Of a stretch of DNA of 64,000 bases, positions 32,753 through 40,870 are shown piece by piece (within the stretch, counting starts at the first letter, position 1; each line of letters opens with the position of its first letter). Made by a program: the position numbers and the translations under genes. Source of the stretch: CAWINH01 sp963837425 (GTDB lineage: Bacteria > Chloroflexota > Limnocylindria > QHBO01); contig CAWINH010000015.1 of the NCBI GenBank assembly GCA_963837425.1, positions 1 through 64,000 of the forward strand, given 5' to 3'. The notes under the pieces are model-generated. The model did not search any database and had not been told where the DNA came from. It saw only the letters and a list, made by a program, of their open reading frames with translations.

Positions 32753-33829
32753 TCAGACGATGAGCATCGCGTCTCCGAAGCTGAAGAAGCGGTACCCGGC
32801 GGCCAGCGCCTCGCGATACGCGGCCAGCAGCGTGTCGCGGGCCCCGATGGCGTCGGCGGCCGGCATCCCGGCCTGCACGAATGCGGTGACCAGCAGGAGG
32901 AGCGAGCTTCGGGGGAGGTGGAAGTTCGTGATGAGCGCGCCCGTCGCTCGGAACTCGTCGCCGGGCGTGACATAGAGGTCGCTCCAGCCGCTCCGGGCAC
33001 GGCTGCGGGCCGCGGTCTCCAGCACACGAACGGTCGTGGTCCCGACCGCCACCACCCGCCCGCCGGCCGCGTGGGTGCGGCGCGCGGCCGCGCGCGTCGC
33101 GCTCGGCACGGTGTACCACTCTCGATGGATTCGGTGCTCATCGATGAAGTCGCCCTCGAGTGGACGGAAGGTGTCGAGCCCCACGTGCAGGGTGACGCTC
33201 GCCCGCTTCACACCGCCCGCCTGCAGCCTGCGAAGCAGGTCGGGGGTGAAGTGGAGACCGGCGGTCGGCGCCGCTGCGGAGCCCGCGCTCCGCGCATAGA
33301 CGGTCTGGTAGCGGTCCGCGGGCGTTGAGCGCTCGCGGATGTAGGGTGGCAGCGGCATCTCGCCCGCAGCTGCCATCACCGCCAGCGGGTCCCGGAAGAA
33401 CCGCAGGCTGCGGGTGCCGTCGCCGAGCCGTTCCCCGACCTCGATTCGATCTCCCGAGCGGAGCTCGAGGTAGTCGCCGACGCCGATCCGCCGCGATGGC
33501 CGGACGAGGCCCTCCCAGCGGCCGGAGCCGTCGGGCAGCGGGCGGAGCGCCAGGATCTCCGCCGCCCCACCGGTGTCCCGGGTGGCGGGCAGCCGGGCGG
33601 GGATGACTCGACTGTCGTTGACCACGAGGAGATCGGCGGGCGCAAGCAGGTCGGGGAGCGCGCGGAAGACGTGGTGGGAGAGGGCCGGCTGTCCGCGACG
33701 CGAGGCGGCGCGGTCCAGCACGAGCAACCGTGAGGCGTCGCGCGGCTCGGCGGGTCGCTGCGCGATCGCCCAGTCCGGAAGGTCGTACGCGAAGTCTTCG
33801 ACGCGGAGGCGAGCGTTCGGTTGCTTCAT
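32753..33829 (-). CDS. queA: S-adenosylmethionine:tRNA ribosyltransferase-isomerase QueA
   Basis: QueA converts preQ1 in tRNA to epoxyqueuosine using the ribosyl part of S-adenosylmethionine. The 358-residue protein has the N-terminal FAYDLPDWAIAQRPAEPRD pattern, LLVVNDSRVIPARL, AAPTAGLHFTP, HVGLDTFRPLEGD, and VGTTTVRVLE near the C terminus. No Shine-Dalgarno precedes ATG 33829, but TACGCT lies 9 nt upstream. With tgt it forms the tRNA queuosine modification pair; no preQ1 synthesis genes are in the window. Confidence 0.95.
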   Translation of the reverse strand: MKQPNARLRVEDFAYDLPDWAIAQRPAEPRDASRLLVLDRAASRRGQPALSHHVFRALPDLLAPADLLVVNDSRVIPARLPATRDTGGAAEILALRPLPDGSGRWEGLVRPSRRIGVGDYLELRSGDRIEVGERLGDGTRSLRFFRDPLAVMAAAGEMPLPPYIRERSTPADRYQTVYARSAGSAAAPTAGLHFTPDLLRRLQAGGVKRASVTLHVGLDTFRPLEGDFIDEHRIHREWYTVPSATRAAARRTHAAGGRVVAVGTTTVRVLETAARSRARSGWSDLYVTPGDEFRATGALITNFHLPRSSLLLLVTAFVQAGMPAADAIGARDTLLAAYREALAAGYRFFSFGDAMLIV

Positions 33830-33838
33830 CGGCCTGAA

Positions 33839-33844
33839 AGCGTA
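33839..33844 (-). promoter_or_regulatory. Candidate near-leaderless -10 of queA
   Basis: On the minus strand TACGCT (33844-33839) is followed by 9 nt and the queA ATG, so the message would have a leader of only a few nucleotides. It lies directly after the hairpin at 33845-33872. Confidence 0.4.
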
Positions 33845-33872
33845 GCGCCCGACCGGTGGCCCGGCCGGGCGC
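33845..33872. terminator. Hairpin between azgA and queA
   Basis: GCGCCCG (33845-33851) and CGGGCGC (33866-33872) make a 7-bp stem; the loop contains a further GC palindrome. On the minus strand it begins 17 nt after the permease stop codon. No U-tract follows, so terminator function is inferred from position. Confidence 0.45.
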
Positions 33873-33889
33873 CAGATGGGGCCAGGACG

Positions 33890-35245
33890 TCAGCTGATGA
33901 GCTTGTTGATCCAGTCCTGGGCGAAGTAGATGACGAACGCGATTGAGACCAGCCACATCAGCCAGTGGATCTCCGCCATCTTGCCGCGGACGACCTTGAT
34001 GACGACCCAGCTGATGAACCCGGCGCCAATGCCGACCGTGATGTCGTAGGTCAGCGGCATGAGGATGATCGTCAGCAGGGCCGGAAATCCCTCCTCGACA
34101 TCCCCGACCGGGATGTCCTTCACGAGCGTGAACATCAGGTAGCCCACGAGCACGAGTGCCGGTGCCGTGGCCGCGCTCGGCACGATCAACGCGATCGGCG
34201 ACAGGAAGATCGCGATGAGGAAGAGGACGCCGGTGACGACCGAGGCGAACCCGGTCTTCGCACCATCGGCGACACCGGCCGCGCTCTCGATGTACGTCGT
34301 GTTCGAGCTCACGCCCGAGGCGCCGCCTGCGACCGCCGCAAGTGAGTCGATGAGCAGCACACGGCCGACGCCCGGCACAGAGCCGTCCTCACGAGCCAGC
34401 CCCGCCTCGGCGGCCACGCCGGTCACGGTCCCCATCGTGTCGAAGAAGTCGGTCAGCATGATCGCGAAGATGACGAGCGCGGCAGTCAATAGCGGCAGCT
34501 TGTCGAACACCTCCCCCAGGTTGAACTGCCCGAGCGTGTCGAACTTCGGCGTGGCCACGAGGTCGGCCGCCGCCGGGATCTTCGCCACGCCCACGATAAG
34601 TGCCAGCACCGTCGTCAACAGGATGCTGATGACGAGCGCCGCCCGGATCTTCATCACGTACAGGACGACCGTGATCAGCAGGCCGGCGAGGAAGACCCAT
34701 TGGGCCGGCTCCGTCGGGAAGCTGACCGTGACGAGCGTGCCGCTGCCGGCGACGATCAACCCACCGCTCGCGAAGCCGATGAAGAGGATGAAGAGGCCGA
34801 TACCGACTCCGATCGCCCGCTTGAGCGCGATCGGCACGGCGTTCATGATCGCCTCCCGCAGTCCAACGACCACGAGTAGGGTCACGAGCAGGCCCTCGAG
34901 GACGATCACGCCCATGGCGCCCTGGACGGACAGCCCGCGGCCGGTCAGCGAGAAGGCAACGATGGCGTTGATGCCGAGGCCCGCCGCGAGCGCGAACGGG
35001 TAGTTGCCGATCACGCCCATGGCGATCGTCATGACCCCTGCCACGAGCGCGGTGCCGGCTGCGATGGTGGCCAGGTCCCAGTGCGAATCGGTCGTGCCGG
35101 TGGCGTCGAATCCGGTCGTCAGGATCGATCCATTCACGAAGAGGATGTAGGCCATGACCATGAACGTGGTCAGGCCGGCCCTCGCCTCCGTGCCGAGCGT
35201 GGTCCCCCGCTCCTCGAAGTGGAAAAAGCGCGCGATTGCCTCCAC
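33890..35245 (-). CDS. AzgA-type purine nucleobase permease
   Basis: A 451-residue NCS2/AzgA-family transporter, a proton-coupled permease for adenine, guanine or hypoxanthine, with about 12 to 14 membrane helices. Typical features include the N-terminal TLGTEARAGLTTFMVMAYILFVN, AAGLGINAIVAF and the LTDFFDTMGT motif in the middle, and SSNTTYIESAAG. GTG 35245 has GGAGGAGGG upstream. It lies between DUF2905 and queA, an unusual place, and would supply substrate to the adenosine deaminase, xanthine dehydrogenase and uricase genes at 37-51 kb. Exact substrate is not readable. Confidence 0.9.
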   Translation of the reverse strand: MEAIARFFHFEERGTTLGTEARAGLTTFMVMAYILFVNGSILTTGFDATGTTDSHWDLATIAAGTALVAGVMTIAMGVIGNYPFALAAGLGINAIVAFSLTGRGLSVQGAMGVIVLEGLLVTLLVVVGLREAIMNAVPIALKRAIGVGIGLFILFIGFASGGLIVAGSGTLVTVSFPTEPAQWVFLAGLLITVVLYVMKIRAALVISILLTTVLALIVGVAKIPAAADLVATPKFDTLGQFNLGEVFDKLPLLTAALVIFAIMLTDFFDTMGTVTGVAAEAGLAREDGSVPGVGRVLLIDSLAAVAGGASGVSSNTTYIESAAGVADGAKTGFASVVTGVLFLIAIFLSPIALIVPSAATAPALVLVGYLMFTLVKDIPVGDVEEGFPALLTIILMPLTYDITVGIGAGFISWVVIKVVRGKMAEIHWLMWLVSIAFVIYFAQDWINKLIS

Positions 35246-35345
35246 GGACAGCCCTCCTCCGCCCCCACATCAATCGCGGCGGCGCAAGCGACCATGCCGC
35301 CGAGCGGATCGTAGTCCTCCGGTGCAAGCGTGACGAGCCTTTCTC

Positions 35346-35368
35346 GCGTCCCTTCCCCGCAGGGACGC
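35346..35368. terminator. Hairpin directly after DUF2905 gene
   Basis: GCGTCCC (35346-35352) and GGGACGC (35362-35368) pair perfectly with a 9-nt loop. On the minus strand the stem starts at the base after the DUF2905 stop codon and probably ends the ruvB-DUF2905 transcript. GAGAAAGG rather than a U-tract follows. The 35246-35345 stretch shows only the permease ribosome-binding site. Confidence 0.5.
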
Positions 35369-35584
35369 TCAGCGACGGAGGATGAAGTTGGCGAGGAGGG
35401 TCAGGATCAGCGAGATGAGGATCATGCTGCCGAGCGGGATGTAGACCCCGCCGTGCTCGCCGGTGATCGAGATGTCGCCGGGCAGCCGCCCGATCGGGAG
35501 GCGAATCCCGAGCACTGCAAGCCCGCCGACGACGAGCAGACCGGCGCCGATGATCATGAGGAGCTTGCCGATCTCGGGTGACAT
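35369..35584 (-). CDS. DUF2905 small membrane protein
   Basis: A 71-residue protein with two membrane helices (about 6-27 and 49-69) separated by IRLPIGRLPGDISITGEHGG, the hallmark GRLPGDI of DUF2905. Function unknown. ATG 35584 lies 11 nt after ruvB with GAGGG upstream. DUF2905 next to ruvB and queA is a recurrent arrangement in Gram-positive-like and Chloroflexota genomes, which supports both the call and the operon. Confidence 0.85.
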   Translation of the reverse strand: MSPEIGKLLMIIGAGLLVVGGLAVLGIRLPIGRLPGDISITGEHGGVYIPLGSMILISLILTLLANFILRR

Positions 35585-35595
35585 CGGACGACCCT

Positions 35596-36645
35596 CTAGT
35601 CGAAGAGGCCAGGCTGCCGCTCGGCGTGGGCCGTCGCGGCGGGTGGCGGGGTGAGGCCCAGGTGCGACCATCCGCCGACCGTCAGCTGGCGCCCTCGCGC
35701 CGTGCGCGCCAGCATGCCAATCTGCATGAGATAGGGCTCGATGACGTCCTCGAGGGTCTCGACCGGTTCGGAGATGGTGGCCGCCATCGTCTGGAGCCCC
35801 ACGGGCCCACCGGCGTGGTGCTCGGCCATCGCCCGCAGGAGCTGCCGATCGAGCGCATCGAGGCCCCGCTCGTCGATCTCGAGGAGGTCAAGGGCGGCAG
35901 TGGCAAGCTCCCCGCTGACCCGGCCGTCGCCGCCGCCTCGCACCTGTGCGAAGTCGCGGACCCGCTTCAGCAGCCGATTCGCGATCCGCGGCGTGCCGCG
36001 GGAACGGCCGGCAACGATCCCCGCCGCCTCCTCGCTGAGGTCGACGTCGAGGATCCCCGCGCTCCGGCGCAGGATCTGACGCAGGTCGTCGGTGCCGTAG
36101 AAGTCGAGCCGATACGAGGCGCCGAAGCGATCGCGGAGCGGTCCGGTGAGGCTCCCCACCCGGGTCGTGGCGCCGATCACCGTGACACGCTCAATCTGGA
36201 GGCGCACGGTCCGCGCACCCGGACCCTTGCCGAGCACGACGTCGAGCGCGAAGTCCTCCATGGCCGGATAGAGAACCTCCTCGACAGCGTGCGACAGGCG
36301 GTGGACCTCGTCGATGAACAGGACGTCCCCGTGGCCGAGGGCGGTGAGCACCGCCGCCAGGTCGCCCGCCCGCTCGATGGCCGGGCCGGAGGTGGTGCGG
36401 ATCTGCGCTCCCATCTCCGCCGCGACGATATTCGCCAGCGTCGTCTTGCCGAGCCCCGGCGGCCCGTAGAGGAGAACGTGGTCGACCGGCTCGGAGCGGT
36501 GGCGCGCCGCATCGATGAGGATCGCGAGGTTCTCCTTGATACGTTCCTGGCCGGCGAACTCGTCCAGGCGCCGCGGGCGAACCGTGGACTCGAGGACACG
36601 CTCGTCGTCGGCGACCTCCGGGTTGGCGATCCGTTCGATCGTCAT
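35596..36645 (-). CDS. ruvB: Holliday junction helicase subunit RuvB
   Basis: RuvB is the AAA+ motor that drives branch migration with RuvA. The 349-residue protein has RPRRLDEFAGQ, Walker A GPPGLGKT (61-68), DVLFIDEVHRL (Walker B), GATTRVGSLT (sensor 1), DRFGASYRL, and the C-terminal winged helix. I chose ATG 36645 because it overlaps the stop of a 12-codon leader ORF by ATGA and begins MTIERIANPE; GTG 36660 in the same frame would add five residues without a ribosome-binding site. RuvA and RuvC are encoded 15 kb away, beyond the purine island. Confidence 0.93.
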   Translation of the reverse strand: MTIERIANPEVADDERVLESTVRPRRLDEFAGQERIKENLAILIDAARHRSEPVDHVLLYGPPGLGKTTLANIVAAEMGAQIRTTSGPAIERAGDLAAVLTALGHGDVLFIDEVHRLSHAVEEVLYPAMEDFALDVVLGKGPGARTVRLQIERVTVIGATTRVGSLTGPLRDRFGASYRLDFYGTDDLRQILRRSAGILDVDLSEEAAGIVAGRSRGTPRIANRLLKRVRDFAQVRGGGDGRVSGELATAALDLLEIDERGLDALDRQLLRAMAEHHAGGPVGLQTMAATISEPVETLEDVIEPYLMQIGMLARTARGRQLTVGGWSHLGLTPPPAATAHAERQPGLFD

Positions 36646-36680
36646 CCGGCCTTGCGCCACGGCACTCGCGAATCGAACAT
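36642..36680 (-). CDS. Possible 12-residue leader peptide before ruvB
   Basis: ATG 36680 begins MFDSRVPWRKAG and ends with TGA overlapping the ruvB ATG (ATGA). It lies 7 nt after TAGAAT (36693-36688), so it would be the first codon of a leaderless message. Translation of this short frame would deliver ribosomes to ruvB by coupling. Length is too short to prove coding; it may simply be fortuitous. Confidence 0.35.
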   Translation of the reverse strand: MFDSRVPWRKAG

Positions 36681-36687
36681 GTGACCG

Positions 36688-36693
36688 ATTCTA
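36688..36693 (-). promoter_or_regulatory. Candidate -10 upstream of ruvB
   Basis: TAGAAT on the minus strand (5 of 6 to consensus). Its TAG is the stop codon of the preceding MocA-like gene. It lies 7 nt before the leader ATG 36680 and 42 nt before ruvB ATG 36645. Confidence 0.45.
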
Positions 36694-37764
36694 CCCCGCC
36701 TCCCCCGCCGCCCTGGCAGCCCAGCGGCGGAGGGTCGGGTGATGTACTCGCCACGCGTCCCACACCGACTCCGCCCAGCGTCGGACAAGCCGGCCGTGCT
36801 CATCCGCATCGGCTCCGCCCAGCACGTCGAGGACCGTCATGTCGTACTTAGACGGAGGATCGAGCCACGGCCAGTCGCGGGTGGACGCCGTCAAGCGCCC
36901 GGTGATGGCGTTCAGCCGCGCGGACTCGAGGTCGTGTTCCAGCCAGTGACAGAGGCCGATGAGGTGGAGGGCCACCGATTGACGCTGGCGCCGCCCGTCC
37001 TGGCCGGGATGCTGTGCCGCGTAGGCGTCGACCGTGTGGCGGTGCACGCGGCCGTAGTACGCGCGGTCCTCGAACTCGCGCGCCAGGAGCTCGCCGAAGG
37101 CGGCCCAGCACGCCGGCGAGGCGCCGAGATAGGGATGGACCGCGGCGGGCTCGCGCGGCCCGAAACGCGCGCCACACCCCGGGCATGGCTCGCCGAGGGC
37201 CTCGAGGTCGTGCGGCTCGTCGATGTCGGGGAATGGGTGGGCGACGGGGAACGCAGTGACCAGCTCCGGGTGGCTGCGGATCAGCGAGCGGAGACCGGCA
37301 TCGCCGCTCGTCCGGGCCGCGAGGCCAAACGCGGATCGGTCGAGGAGGACGGGCGGACCCAGGAGCCCGTCTGTGAGTGTGGCCACGATCGGACGTTCGC
37401 CTCGAGCCGCGAGGAGCGCCGCGATATGTCCGGCGGCCACGGTCGGCTGATCCCCGAGCAGGATGACGGCCGCCGCCACCTCGGGCGGCAGCGCGGCGAT
37501 CCCGAGCTGAAGGGAGTGGCTCATCCCGAGCTCCGGCCTCGCGTTGCGCACCCACTCGATGGGGGCCCCGACCGACGCATCGTCGAGCGTGAGCCATGGA
37601 GGCGCGACCACCAGCACCGGGGTGAGCTCGGCGGATCTGGCGGCAATCAGCACGTGCTCGAGGATCGGCCGGCCGTCGAGCGGCGCGAGCTGCTTCGCCG
37701 ATCCGAAGCGGCGCGACTCCCCCGCCGCCAGGATGATGCCCGCGATGTCTCGACGCTGCTCCAT
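36691..37764 (-). CDS. MocA-like nucleotidyltransferase fused to DUF5946
   Basis: A 357-residue two-domain protein. Residues 1 to about 192 form a MobA/MocA-like nucleotidyltransferase with IILAAGESRRFGSAKQL (10-26), ILLGDQPTV (101-109) and DIDEPHDL (180-187); MocA adds CMP to molybdopterin for xanthine-dehydrogenase-type enzymes. Residues 194-357 resemble DUF5946, with CPGCG (194-198), HPYLGASPACWAAFGELLA and HRHTVDAYAAQHPG. Function of DUF5946 is unknown. It is divergent from adenosine deaminase with only 23 bp between, and the xanthine dehydrogenase genes lie 3 kb away, which fits cofactor maturation. The DUF assignment is from memory of its motifs. Confidence 0.78.
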   Translation of the reverse strand: MEQRRDIAGIILAAGESRRFGSAKQLAPLDGRPILEHVLIAARSAELTPVLVVAPPWLTLDDASVGAPIEWVRNARPELGMSHSLQLGIAALPPEVAAAVILLGDQPTVAAGHIAALLAARGERPIVATLTDGLLGPPVLLDRSAFGLAARTSGDAGLRSLIRSHPELVTAFPVAHPFPDIDEPHDLEALGEPCPGCGARFGPREPAAVHPYLGASPACWAAFGELLAREFEDRAYYGRVHRHTVDAYAAQHPGQDGRRQRQSVALHLIGLCHWLEHDLESARLNAITGRLTASTRDWPWLDPPSKYDMTVLDVLGGADADEHGRLVRRWAESVWDAWRVHHPTLRRWAARAAGEAG

Positions 37765-37770
37765 GGTCCA

Positions 37771-37776
37771 TATACT
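37771..37776 (+). promoter_or_regulatory. Shared core promoter of divergent MocA-like and add genes
   Basis: TATACT on the plus strand (5 of 6 to consensus) lies 11 nt before the adenosine deaminase ATG. The 23-bp intergenic region reads CATATACTG, and on the minus strand TATATG lies 4 nt before the other ATG. Both transcripts would have almost no leader. Confidence 0.45.
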
Positions 37777-37787
37777 GCCCCCATCCG

Positions 37788-38816
37788 ATGAACGTGCGCG
37801 ACGCATACGACCTGCTGCCGAAGGTCGAGCTGCACTGCCATGTCGAGGGCACCGTGCGGCCCTCGACGGTCGTGGAGCTCGCGGCGAAGAACGGACGGGA
37901 ACTCCCGACCGCCGACCCCACCGAGCTCTACCGCTATCACTCGCTCGACTCGTTCCTCGACGTCTTCTGGCTCGTGCAGTCACTGCTCGCCGACCCGGAC
38001 GACTGGGAGCGGGTCGCATACGAATCGATCGTCGATGCGGTGCCGCACGGCCTGCGCTACCGGGAGATGTTCTTCACTCCGGCCCGTCACCTCGAAGTCG
38101 GGCAACGGCTGGACGAGATCGTCGCAGGGCTGTCGCGTGGCCTGGAGCGCGCGGAGCGGGAGACGGGCGCCAGGTGCCTGCTGATCTGTGACGTCGACCG
38201 CGCCTACGGCCCCGGTCCCGCGGTCGAGCTCGTGGGGCTGGCGTGGGCGGCGCGCGGGTCCGGTGCCGAGCGGCTGATCGGGATCGGCATGGACTCGACC
38301 GAGCGGGGCGTGGACCTGCGCGCGTTCGCCCCGGCGTTCGACGCGGCCAGGCGCCACGGATTCCGAAGAACGGCCCACGCGGGCGAGGACGGTCCGGCCG
38401 AGAACATCGCCGTTGCGATCGACGCGCTCGGTGCCGAGCGGATCGACCACGGACTCGCGATCCTGTCCGACCCGGTGCTCACACGACGCGTGGCAGAGGC
38501 CCGCATTCCGCTCGACGTGTGCCCGAACTCGAACGTGCTCATTGCGAATGCCTACCGGCGCCTCGAGGAGCACCCGTATCGCCGAATGCGCGAGGCGGGC
38601 CTGCTCGCGACGCTGAACACGGACGACCCCGCGATGACCGACCTCGACCTCGGACGCGAATACCGTTCCGTGGCGCTGGCGCTGGACCTCGGGTGGGAGG
38701 AGGTCACGGCGATCGCCCTCGATGGCCTCGACGCGGCGTGGCTGGACGATCGCGAGCGCAGCGGGCTTCGCTCCGCGTTCGAGCGAGAGATCGCCGACAT
38801 CGCCCCGCCGAGCTGA
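37788..38816 (+). CDS. add: Adenosine deaminase family protein
   Basis: Deaminates adenosine (or adenine or a related purine) to inosine. The 342-residue metal-dependent amidohydrolase has ELHCHVEGT (His16, His18), HAGED (about 195-199), RIDHG, CPNSN, and NTDDPA near the C terminus. These are the zinc and catalytic motifs of the adenosine deaminase family; adenine or aminodeoxyfutalosine deaminases share them, so the substrate is not certain. Position at the head of the purine-catabolism island supports a purine substrate. Confidence 0.9.
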   Translation: MNVRDAYDLLPKVELHCHVEGTVRPSTVVELAAKNGRELPTADPTELYRYHSLDSFLDVFWLVQSLLADPDDWERVAYESIVDAVPHGLRYREMFFTPARHLEVGQRLDEIVAGLSRGLERAERETGARCLLICDVDRAYGPGPAVELVGLAWAARGSGAERLIGIGMDSTERGVDLRAFAPAFDAARRHGFRRTAHAGEDGPAENIAVAIDALGAERIDHGLAILSDPVLTRRVAEARIPLDVCPNSNVLIANAYRRLEEHPYRRMREAGLLATLNTDDPAMTDLDLGREYRSVALALDLGWEEVTAIALDGLDAAWLDDRERSGLRSAFEREIADIAPPS

Positions 38817-38826
38817 ACGGTGTTAC

Positions 38827-40428
38827 GTGCGGCCCACTGAAGTGGCGCTGGCCATCGCCGGCGGTCGGCTGGTGGACGGTACCGGCGCACCGGGCGCGCC
38901 CGGGACCGTGGGCGTGACGGACGGGCTGCTGGTCGTCGGCCCCGCCGACTGGGAGCCGTCAGCGACGCGCACGATCGATGCGCGGGGCCGGGTCGTGACC
39001 CCTGGATTCATCGACCTCCACTCACACGGCGGCCTCAGCGTGCTGGTCGACCCGCGACACGAGCCCAAGGTGCGGCAGGGGGTGACGACCGAGGTGATTG
39101 GCGTCGACGGCAACGGGTACGCCCCATTCCGTGACCGCGACCAGCTGCTCGCCTTCGCCAACCTGAACGCCGGGCTCGACGGCTGGCCGAGCGACGTCGC
39201 GTTCGACTGGGACTCGGTCGCCTCCTACATCGGGCGATACGACCGTGGGCAGGCGGTGAACATCGCGGTCCTGATCGGCAACAGCGCGCTGCGCATCGCG
39301 GCAGTCGGCTGGGACGACCGTCCGGCGACCCCGCGCGAGCAGGCGGACATGCTCTCGATGCTGCGGGAGGGCATGGAGGAGGGAGCCTTCGGCGTCTCGT
39401 CCGGCCTCGACTACCCGCCCGGGTCCTACGCGGACACCGCGGAACTCGCCGCGCTGACCGCCGCGGCGGCGCGGCTCGGTGGCTTCTACCACACGCACGT
39501 GCGGTACCCGCTCGGCGATCGCTTCCTCGACCCTTTTCGAGAGGCCCTCGAGATCGGGCGGCGCGGCGACGGCCCGGTGCACATCACCCACTTCTACCAT
39601 CGCGCCTCGTACCCCGGCGGCCCGGATGCCATGCTCCAGCTCGTCGACGATGCGCGCGCCGGCGGCCAGGACGTCACGTTCGACGGCTACCCGTCGGAGT
39701 GGGCCTCGACCCGGCTCCTCATCCAGCTGCCGACCTGGGTCCAGGCCGGCGGACCAGTGGCGCTCAAGGAGCGGCTGGCCGATCGGGAAACCCGTCGCCG
39801 AATTCGCGCCGAGCTCCGGGAGCGCGGAGCGGCGTACGCGTCCGCGGCGGGATGGGACGACGTCCGCCTCGGCGCATTCACCCGACCCGAGCTCCTGCAC
39901 TTCGAATCCCGGACGCTGGCGGACGTCATGGCCGAGACCGGGGCCGATGCAGTGGACGCCATCTGCGATCTGCTGCTGGCCGAGGACCTGCGCGTCGTTC
40001 AGGTGACGAGCGGGCCGTCATCCGACGGAATCGGTGCCTTCGTTGCGCACGCGGCCGGGATGGTGGGTACCGATTCGATCCTCTTCGGGGCGAAGCCGGC
40101 TCCCCGCACGTACGGCTCCTTCCCCCGGATCCTGGGTCAGTACGTCCGGGACGAGCGTCGGCTGTCGCTCGCCGAGGCGATCCGGAAGATGACCGGTGCG
40201 CCCGCGGCGAGGCTCGGCCTTCGGAATCGCGGACTCCTGCGTGACGGATATGCCGCAGACCTCGTCGTGTTCGACCCCGAGCGCGTCCGAGCGACGGCGA
40301 CCTATGATGAGCCACGCCAGTATCCGGAGGGGATCGAGCACGTGATCGTCAACGGCGAGCTCGTCGTCGAAGGAGGCGCGCCCACCGGCAGGCTGCCCGG
40401 CCGCGCCCTGCGGAGTCAACCGCGGTGA
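38827..40428 (+). CDS. D-aminoacylase-like amidohydrolase
   Basis: A 533-residue metal-dependent amidohydrolase of the N-acyl-D-amino-acid deacylase type. It has the N-terminal beta-sandwich strands, PGFIDLHSHGG (His65, His67), YHTHVR, VHITHFYHR, VTSGPSSDGIG, and the returning C-terminal sandwich (GYAADLVVFDP). GTG 38827 is the likely start, 10 nt after add, without a clear ribosome-binding site. Within a purine island its substrate could be an N-carbamoyl or cyclic amide, but that is only inference. It overlaps the next gene by GTGA. Confidence 0.8.
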   Translation: MRPTEVALAIAGGRLVDGTGAPGAPGTVGVTDGLLVVGPADWEPSATRTIDARGRVVTPGFIDLHSHGGLSVLVDPRHEPKVRQGVTTEVIGVDGNGYAPFRDRDQLLAFANLNAGLDGWPSDVAFDWDSVASYIGRYDRGQAVNIAVLIGNSALRIAAVGWDDRPATPREQADMLSMLREGMEEGAFGVSSGLDYPPGSYADTAELAALTAAAARLGGFYHTHVRYPLGDRFLDPFREALEIGRRGDGPVHITHFYHRASYPGGPDAMLQLVDDARAGGQDVTFDGYPSEWASTRLLIQLPTWVQAGGPVALKERLADRETRRRIRAELRERGAAYASAAGWDDVRLGAFTRPELLHFESRTLADVMAETGADAVDAICDLLLAEDLRVVQVTSGPSSDGIGAFVAHAAGMVGTDSILFGAKPAPRTYGSFPRILGQYVRDERRLSLAEAIRKMTGAPAARLGLRNRGLLRDGYAADLVVFDPERVRATATYDEPRQYPEGIEHVIVNGELVVEGGAPTGRLPGRALRSQPR

Positions 40429-40829
40429 GCGCGCCGTTCCCGGAGCCCGGGATGGCCCTCACCACGATCCTCGTGGTCCGTGATGTGAATCGCTCTCGCG
40501 ACTTCTGGCGCGACGTCGTCGGTGCGGAAGTGTATCGGGAATACGGCGGCACCTCGTGCGTGCTCAGCCTGGCGGGGGCCTGGATCCTGCTCGTGACGGG
40601 CGGCGGCCCCACGCCCGATAAGCCGGACGTGACGTTCCGGGCGCCGGCGGACCCCGGCGCGGTCGATCACGCGTTCACGATGCGCGTCTCGAACTGTGAG
40701 GCCGCGTACGAGGTGCTCAGGTCGCGGGGTGCGACGTTCCTCACTCCGCCGGTCGGCTCCGAGTGGGAGGTGCGCGCATTCTTCCGCGACCCGGACGGCC
40801 ATCTGCTTGAAATCTCGGAGGCGCGGTAG
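40425..40829 (+). CDS. VOC/glyoxalase superfamily protein
   Basis: A 134-residue vicinal-oxygen-chelate fold protein with paired beta-alpha-beta modules: LTTILVVRDVNRSRDFWRDV at the start, FRDPDGHLLEISEA at the end. Such proteins include glyoxalases, dioxygenases and resistance proteins; the reaction here cannot be named. GTG 40425 overlaps the amidohydrolase stop (GTGA). A separate promoter for xanthine dehydrogenase follows. Confidence 0.8.
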   Translation: MSAPFPEPGMALTTILVVRDVNRSRDFWRDVVGAEVYREYGGTSCVLSLAGAWILLVTGGGPTPDKPDVTFRAPADPGAVDHAFTMRVSNCEAAYEVLRSRGATFLTPPVGSEWEVRAFFRDPDGHLLEISEAR

Positions 40830-40840
40830 GTGGGTCGCTT

Positions 40841-40849
40841 TGCTAGCAT
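40841..40849 (+). promoter_or_regulatory. Extended -10 promoter of xanthine dehydrogenase genes
   Basis: TGCTAGCAT (TGn plus TAGCAT) lies 21 nt before ATG 40871. The short leader contains GGAGG and GAGG. No convincing -35 is seen. Confidence 0.45.
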
Positions 40850-40870
40850 GCGGCCGGAGGGTGAGGCCTG

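Noticed and set aside
33830..35368. preQ1 or purine riboswitch near queA, tgt or the AzgA permease
   Set aside because: Leaders are very short or absent and no aptamer-like core is visible.
35596..36645. C-terminal QPGLFD of RuvB as a sliding-clamp motif
   Set aside because: Pro at the second position departs from QL[SD]LF and RuvB tails often end in a similar hydrophobic-acidic form.
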